The notes beneath the pieces are model-generated. The model had not been told where the DNA came from. It did no database searches and worked only from the letters and a program-made list of their open reading frames with translations. The position numbers and the translations under genes are program-made. DNA of 64,000 nt from Anaerotruncus sp. G3(2012) (GTDB lineage: Bacteria; Bacillota; Clostridia; Oscillospirales; Ruminococcaceae), in NCBI RefSeq assembly GCF_000403395.2, contig NZ_KE159678.1:142502-206501 (forward strand), given 5' to 3'. The number at the start of each line of letters is the position of its first letter. The stretch's first letter is position 1. Below, one piece after another: positions 59,953-64,000 of this stretch.

Positions 59953-60669
59953 TATCCAGGAAACGATTTCCTGCGCGGTATGATTTGTGTATTCTATCTG
60001 CATCCGCCAGCAGATTTCTCCCTCTGGCATATCTTCATCCGAAAAATCCTTATCAGCTTCTTCATCCTCATCTGCCCAATATTCTGGTAGCAAATCAAAA
60101 TATGGCAGGACGCTGTTTCGGGAGGGGGCAAGATTATAGTCCTCCGGCCACATGAAAGATTCCAGACTATGTACGGCCCAGCGCAGGAGCGTGGACATCT
60201 TTTTGCCGTCCAGCGTCATGGACTGCTCTGCCCCGTCACCATCGAAGTCGGTCATAGTGAGGATGCGGCTGATCCTGTTGGCGGTAAAGCGTCCGTTGAC
60301 CGGCAATTCATCGCCATACTCGTCAAAGACCTCTGTATGGATTTCAAAAACTAATGTGTTGATGATAAGCTGTTTTTTCCTGCGTTGCGCTCGGCATAGG
60401 GGAAATGGATGTTGTAGACCTCCTGCGCCAATTCTGCAACCTCCGGGCGGTGATCGTGCATCCGGTTCCCCAGCCACACTTAGTCACTGGCGATCAACCG
60501 GCCCATTGGAAATAGTCTGTGCCTCAGCTTTCTTTACGGCGGAGAGCCGGGAGCAGGCTTTGCAGATATGCGCGGCGAGGCCCTTGCCGGAAAACTTTTC
60601 GTTAGCTTTGTATTTGCCGCAGATTTTACAGTAATGTCCATGCGGGAGGCCTGATTCCTTTTTGGACAT
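59953..60669 (-). pseudogene. Conserved zinc-ribbon protein, broken by frameshifts and an IS
   Basis: The 5' part (60669-60484) encodes MSKKESGLPHGHYCKICGKYKANEKFSGKG, then HICKACSRLS, a four-cysteine zinc ribbon (CxxC...CxxC). The frame is then lost and resumes as WLGNRMHDHRPEVAELAQEVYNIHFPYAERN, is lost again in an A run near 60382, and resumes as KKQLIINTLVFEIHTEVFDEYGDELPVNGRF, ending at the IS. A TAA lies where a lysine is expected near 60480. The product would have been one ~200-residue protein, of unknown role, of a kind common on clostridial mobile elements. The IS cut off its last residues. Confidence 0.7.
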
Positions 60670-60725
60670 GGGATAGCCCTCTCTTTATTTTGCATTTCCT
60701 CTATGATAGTACAACGTTTCTTTTA

Positions 60726-60888
60726 GAACCTGTATTCATAATCAGAGGATGCCGGATGGGCGAGGGATTTTGCTGCCCTGCAAGGCGAAAAAACGCAGAC
60801 AATACTTTGTGTATTGCAAGATTTTTCAACGCGGCAGGCCGGCAAAAGACCCGCTCAGACGGTGTCGAATGGTTGTGAATACGGGTTC
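60726..60888. repeat. MITE-like repeat, family 2 (long copy)
   Basis: About 163 bp with ends GAACCTGTATTCATAATC and (complement) GAACCCGTATTCACAACC. The internal part contains a stem similar to that of family 1 (GCAAGG, AATAC...GTATT, ACGCGGCAG), so the two families may share an ancestor. Confidence 0.7.
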
Positions 60889-60983
60889 TTATTCCTACCG
60901 AAGCTATAAAATATGCCGATGCTATCTTCTCTTGACAAAGGGAAACAGAAAACTAACAACATAATGGGCTGTCAACCTTACGC

Positions 60984-61020
60984 AAAACACCGCTTTCGCT
61001 AAAAACGAAGCGGTGTTTTT
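60984..61020 (+). terminator. Terminator-like hairpin
   Basis: AACACCGCTT..CG pairs with CGAAGCGGTGTT with one bulged T, followed by T5. No clear gene reads into it; it may be the end of a lost gene. Confidence 0.6.
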
Positions 61021-61083
61021 GTATGTGTTCTGGACATCGTGACCAGAAGCGCCCCCGCCCGTTTTCACCGTTCCGTCCACGGA

Positions 61084-61246
61084 GGCTCTGCCGGATATAT
61101 CCCCCGTCGCCGCGCCACCCATAGCACAACCGGGGCTACCTGTCAAGGGCAAAGCCGCCGCTGCGCGGCGGTGCTCCGCACCCTTGACTGGCTGTCCCGG
61201 CTGTGCTACCTCCCAAGGCGCGACGGGGAATATATCCTCCAGAGCC
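61084..61246. repeat. Large GC-rich inverted repeat, candidate oriT region
   Basis: GGCTCTG..GGATATATCCCC..GTCGC..TAGCACA..CCGGG..GTCAAGGG..GCCGCCGC mirrors GCGGCGG..CCCTTGAC..CCCGG..TGTGCTA..GCGAC..GGGG..ATATATCC..CAGAGCC, centred near 61167. The folded stem would be ~75 bp with small loops. A second perfect hairpin follows at 61250-61273 (CCCTTTCCCT/AGGGAAAGGG). Both lie in a ~800-bp gene-free gap just upstream of a MobC-like gene. Confidence 0.65.
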
Positions 61247-61465
61247 GCCCCCTTTCCCTGGATAGGGAAAGGGCGGGGGGATAGGGTCGAACCGCTTCCC
61301 CTCAAATCGCTTTCTTTTCCAAAGCTGATGTGTGGACAATTAGCAATTTCAATTCCTTGCCCCGCAAGGGTTTCCGGCCCCGGTTCTTTGAGGGGTGGTA
61401 TAGTATCATTCCCCAGGCCCAATTCACTAAAATACTGTCAACATCTGAATTTACAGGAGGTATCT

Positions 61466-61867
61466 ATGAGCGGTAAAAAATCAGCGTCTTACGGCCCCCA
61501 AAACCAGTCAACGCTGGTCGCTGGGAAAAAACGTGTTCGGAGCACGTCCGTCTGTGTCTGGCTGTCCCCGGACGAACAGGCAAAAATCCGGGAGCGCATG
61601 GCGGATGTTGGAATCCGCAACCTTTCGGCCTATATGCGGAAAATGGCGCTCAATGGCTACGTACTTCATGTTGACCTTGCGCCCGTTAAGGAGATCGTTT
61701 CTTTGCAACGGCGTTGTGCGAATAACCTCAATCAAATAGCTGTCCTGGCAAATACCTATGGCGGAGTTTACCCCGAAGAAATCAAGACCCTGCAAAAAGA
61801 CTATGCGGATTTATGGGGGCCTCTCTCTGAACTGCTGGAGAAACTTTCGGAGGTGGTGGCGCTGTAA
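61466..61867 (+). CDS. mobC: MobC-like relaxosome accessory protein
   Basis: This encodes 133 residues from ATG 61466 (AGGAGG upstream). A basic N-terminus precedes a ribbon-helix-helix region (SVCVWLSPDEQAKIRERMADVGIRNLSAYMRKMALNGYV), then the MobC-type helix (LQRRCANNLNQIAVLANTYG). MobC binds oriT DNA and helps a relaxase nick it for conjugative transfer. The relaxase gene normally downstream is absent; instead there is a BlaI/BlaR1-type pair. This looks like the edge of a mobilisable element, truncated or rearranged. Confidence 0.85.
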   Translation: MSGKKSASYGPQNQSTLVAGKKRVRSTSVCVWLSPDEQAKIRERMADVGIRNLSAYMRKMALNGYVLHVDLAPVKEIVSLQRRCANNLNQIAVLANTYGGVYPEEIKTLQKDYADLWGPLSELLEKLSEVVAL

Positions 61868-62091
61868 GCGCATAAGGCCCATGAGCGTCAGCGACGGGGC
61901 CGCAGACAGGGAAGCCTCTGGACACGGTGTCCAGAGGTTTCCGGCGGGTTTGGGGGCACCCCAACAAGCATTTTCGCAAAGCGAGAATTGCAAGTGTTAT
62001 ACACTTGCCCTGCTTGCTGTTAGTGCGCTCCCCCAGAATTGCGTAATAGTAGAGACTGCGTATTCCTAATCTCTTTTGTAAAATTATGGAC
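61868..62091. other. Palindrome-bearing gap between MobC and BlaI genes
   Basis: A perfect 10-bp hairpin (CCTCTGGACA at 61915-61924 with TGTCCAGAGG at 61928-61937) is followed by a GGGGGCACCCCAACAAGC segment and AGTGTTATACACTT. The layout is what is found at oriT regions between mobC and a relaxase gene, but the relaxase is missing. Confidence 0.5.
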
Positions 62092-62120
62092 TTGACAGAA
62101 GGACGACAACGTGTTATATT
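62092..62120 (+). promoter_or_regulatory. Promoter of the BlaI/BlaR1-type operon
   Basis: TTGACA (62092-62097), 17 nt, TATATT (62115-62120). Confidence 0.8.
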
Positions 62121-62135
62121 TTAAATATCAACACG
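62110..62135 (+). promoter_or_regulatory. Probable BlaI-type operator
   Basis: CGTGTT-ATATTT / AAATAT-C-AACACG is a dyad with one bulged base, lying over the -10 and the start of transcription. Binding of the repressor encoded next would block the promoter. Confidence 0.65.
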
Positions 62136-62162
62136 ATGTTATACATTAAGGAGGATAAAAAC

Positions 62163-62546
62163 GTGGTACAGCAAATTTCCGATGCCGAACTTGAAATTAT
62201 GAAAATCGTATGGGGAAACCCGGAGGATGTGACACTGTTTCCTTATATCATGGACGGGCTGGCAGCAAGAGGCAAGCCGTGTCAAAAGAACACCCTGATT
62301 GTACTCCTGTCGCGGCTGATGAATAAAGGCTTTTTGAGCGCAAAAAAAATCGGACGCCGCAACGAATATACCACGCTTGTTTCGGAAGCGGAGTACCAGA
62401 CGGCGCAGACGAAAAATTTCCTGGATAAGATTTATGAGGGAAGCGCAAAAGGTCTTGTTTCCAATCTGATTATGGGCGATTTGCTGGCAGACGAGGAATA
62501 TGAGGAATTGAAACGGCTGCTGGAGAAAGGAAAAGGGCAGCAATGA
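62163..62546 (+). CDS. blaI: BlaI/MecI/CopY-family transcriptional repressor
   Basis: This encodes 127 residues from GTG 62163 (AAGGAGG 8 nt upstream). Winged helix: ISDAELEIMKIVWGNPEDV, QKNTLIVLLSRLMNKGFLSAKKIGRRNEYTTLVSEAEYQ, and a C-terminal dimerisation helix (FLDKIYEGSAKGLVSNLIMGDLLADEEYEELKRLLEK). Family members dimerise on dyads and are cleaved when the partner BlaR1/MecR1 protease senses an inducer. The stop overlaps the next gene's start (ATGA). Confidence 0.92.
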   Translation: MVQQISDAELEIMKIVWGNPEDVTLFPYIMDGLAARGKPCQKNTLIVLLSRLMNKGFLSAKKIGRRNEYTTLVSEAEYQTAQTKNFLDKIYEGSAKGLVSNLIMGDLLADEEYEELKRLLEKGKGQQ

Positions 62547-64000
62547 ACGCAGTTTTGAAGATTTTCCTATCCATGTCTTTTTCCGGCAGTTTACTTATTC
62601 TGGCTTTACTTTTTGGAAAACAGTTTTTGAAAAACAAAATCAGTCGGCAATGGCAGTATTACATTTGGCTGGTTGTTGTTTTGCGGCTGCTGCTCCCGTT
62701 CGGGACGGAAGTAAGCCTGATGGGGAAGGCATATCAGGCTGTCGATCAGGCAATATCCCAGACCGCTCCTTTACCGCCGCAGCAACAGCCCCCATTAAAC
62801 GCTCCGGAAAGCAATCTTGCTCCCGCTGTTGGGGCGGAACATCACAATGAAACGGTAAATAGTCCGGCAGATGATGTAACAACTGCCCACCCACTTCAAG
62901 ATATTGGAGTGTTGTTAATCAGTCAGATATGGCTGGTGTGGCTGGTGGCCGCGCTGGGCTTGTTGATACGAAAAATAACAATCTATCAGGGCTTTATGCG
63001 GTATATCAAGGCTGGATTAACCCCGGTTTCTGACATTGAGCGGTTAGACGAACTTTCTATTGTTGCGGAGCAGTCGGGCATCAAAAAGCCCATTGAATTA
63101 TGCGTCAACCCGTTGGTTTCTTCCCCTCTGCTGATTGGCTTTTTCCGTCCGTGTATCGTACTGCCCAGCGCAGATATTCCTGAAAAAGATTTTCGCTATA
63201 TTATCCTGCATGAACTGACGCATTACAAACGGCGGGATATGTTCTATAAATGGCTGGTGCAGATTACAGTCTGCCTGCATTGGTTTAACCCGCTTGTATA
63301 TCTTATGAGCCGGGAAATTACCAAGGCTTGTGAATTTTCCTGCGATGAAGCGGTTCTCGCAAAAATGGGATGCAATCATGCGCAGGACTACGGGAAAACC
63401 TTGCTTGACGCGATGGCCGCAGTTGGGAGATACAAAGAAAATCTCGGCGCTGTTACTTTAAGCGAAAATAAACAACTGTTAAGAGAAAGGATAGGAGCAA
63501 TAATGAGTTTTAAGAAAACATCAAAAGCAATTCGGCTTTTGACTGGTATGCTGACGTTGTGTATTATTTTCAGTGCCGCTTTCGTTGGGATTTATTCTAC
63601 TGCCGCCGCCGCAGATGTGCCAAATTCGATAAATACAGAGAAATTCGTGCCACCAATGTTTGATAATTCGCAAGCAGCCGATAATTCGTTAGAAATGGAA
63701 ACATTGGAGTTTAAGGGAACATCATATTATTTAGTTTGCAATGAAGCCCAGCTCAGAGCGATTGGCACAGGCAAGTACGGCATGAACCTGAATTATATGC
63801 AGCAAGCGGATATTTCCTTATCCGCAGGTGATTGGGTTCCCATCGGAACATGGGATGTCCCTTTTACAGGAACCTATAACGGCAATGGCTTTGAAATCAC
63901 GGGCCTTACCATGACTGACCCGGACGCAGAGATTATAGGACTGTTTGGGGTTGCGAAAAATGCACATATTTACAACATTACCCTGCGGGACTATGACATC
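62543..64000 (+). CDS. blaR1: BlaR1-type M56 metallopeptidase with GLUG-like C-terminal region (partial)
   Basis: The frame is open from ATG 62543 to the window edge (486 residues). Helices at ~5-30, ~35-55, ~125-145 and ~325-350. The M56 peptidase has HELTHYKRRD (zinc HExxH, about residue 223) and a downstream CEFSCDEAVLAKMG. In true BlaR1 a penicillin-binding domain follows the last helix. Here the extracellular part begins VPPMFDNSQA and runs into GTWDVPFTGTYNGNGFEITGL and GLFGVAKNAHIYNITL, which resembles GLUG-motif repeats of surface adhesins. The signal sensed is therefore probably not a beta-lactam. Ends outside the window. Confidence 0.88.
   Translation, partial: MNAVLKIFLSMSFSGSLLILALLFGKQFLKNKISRQWQYYIWLVVVLRLLLPFGTEVSLMGKAYQAVDQAISQTAPLPPQQQPPLNAPESNLAPAVGAEHHNETVNSPADDVTTAHPLQDIGVLLISQIWLVWLVAALGLLIRKITIYQGFMRYIKAGLTPVSDIERLDELSIVAEQSGIKKPIELCVNPLVSSPLLIGFFRPCIVLPSADIPEKDFRYIILHELTHYKRRDMFYKWLVQITVCLHWFNPLVYLMSREITKACEFSCDEAVLAKMGCNHAQDYGKTLLDAMAAVGRYKENLGAVTLSENKQLLRERIGAIMSFKKTSKAIRLLTGMLTLCIIFSAAFVGIYSTAAAADVPNSINTEKFVPPMFDNSQAADNSLEMETLEFKGTSYYLVCNEAQLRAIGTGKYGMNLNYMQQADISLSAGDWVPIGTWDVPFTGTYNGNGFEITGLTMTDPDAEIIGLFGVAKNAHIYNITLRDYDI

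Noticed and set aside
1-64000. CRISPR arrays, complete prophage, rRNA operon, replication origin
   Set aside because: No spaced direct repeats of CRISPR type, no phage structural genes and no rRNA were seen. The DnaA-like cluster at 39288 is not near dnaA in this window.

Overview
The window looks like a chromosomal segment of an anaerobic, endospore-forming Clostridia bacterium, probably of the Oscillospiraceae/Ruminococcaceae type. The evidence is an intact sigK, a BofA-like protein and SpoIIE, a type A RNase P RNA, Clostridia-type families (DUF4830, DUF3788, EcsC, TIGR04076, PucR), strong Shine-Dalgarno sites, and a mid-to-high GC housekeeping background. AT-rich accessory islands interrupt that background. 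The species cannot be named from sequence alone.

Layout. 1-6.5 kb is decayed mobile DNA: an IS5-type end, two replication/regulation-like genes, a 3' tRNA-Leu remnant that looks like an attachment site, and an integrase pseudogene split by another IS5-type element. 6.5-20.7 kb is chromosome: a secreted peptide and a lipoprotein, secG, bofA, rnpB, sigK, a MATE pump, a copper operon (copA with a fused copZ, then csoR), and proC. 20.8-31.8 kb is a surface-polymer island. 31.9-41.3 kb carries trpS, an aminotransferase, spoIIE, a DNA glycosylase and rlmB. 41.5-58.9 kb carries a degenerate P-type ATPase, EcsC, an EF-G paralogue, an rRNA pseudouridine synthase, a PucR regulator, ftsE-ftsX with two M23 hydrolases and a CtpA-like protease, greA and lysS. 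59-64 kb is mobile again: a broken IS, a broken zinc-ribbon gene, a MobC-like protein with large palindromes (candidate oriT), and a BlaI/BlaR1-type pair that runs off the end.

The most interesting structure is at 25.2-31.8 kb. Two long genes with almost identical 5' halves (YidC/Oxa1-like membrane domain) but different CDP-alcohol phosphotransferase 3' halves point away from each other. Their first ~830 bp form a near-perfect inverted repeat around a 1.18 kb segment that encodes a complete tyrosine recombinase. One edge of the segment has an outward promoter facing the minus-strand operon (phosphonate synthesis: PEP mutase, phosphonopyruvate decarboxylase, phosphonoacetaldehyde reductase, phosphonate cytidylyltransferase). 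The other edge has a terminator facing the plus-strand operon (TagD-like glycerol-3-phosphate cytidylyltransferase and a TylF-like methyltransferase). Inversion would swap promoter and terminator. I read this as a phase switch between phosphonate and glycerol-phosphate decoration of a surface polymer. The architecture is seen directly; the switching is inferred.

Other groupings: pro-sigma-K and its putative processing inhibitor BofA flank rnpB; FtsEX sits with two EnvC-like hydrolases and a protease in one envelope-division cluster; CopA, an internally started CopZ and CsoR form a self-regulated copper circuit. Two families of short inverted-repeat (MITE-like) elements are scattered through intergenic regions.
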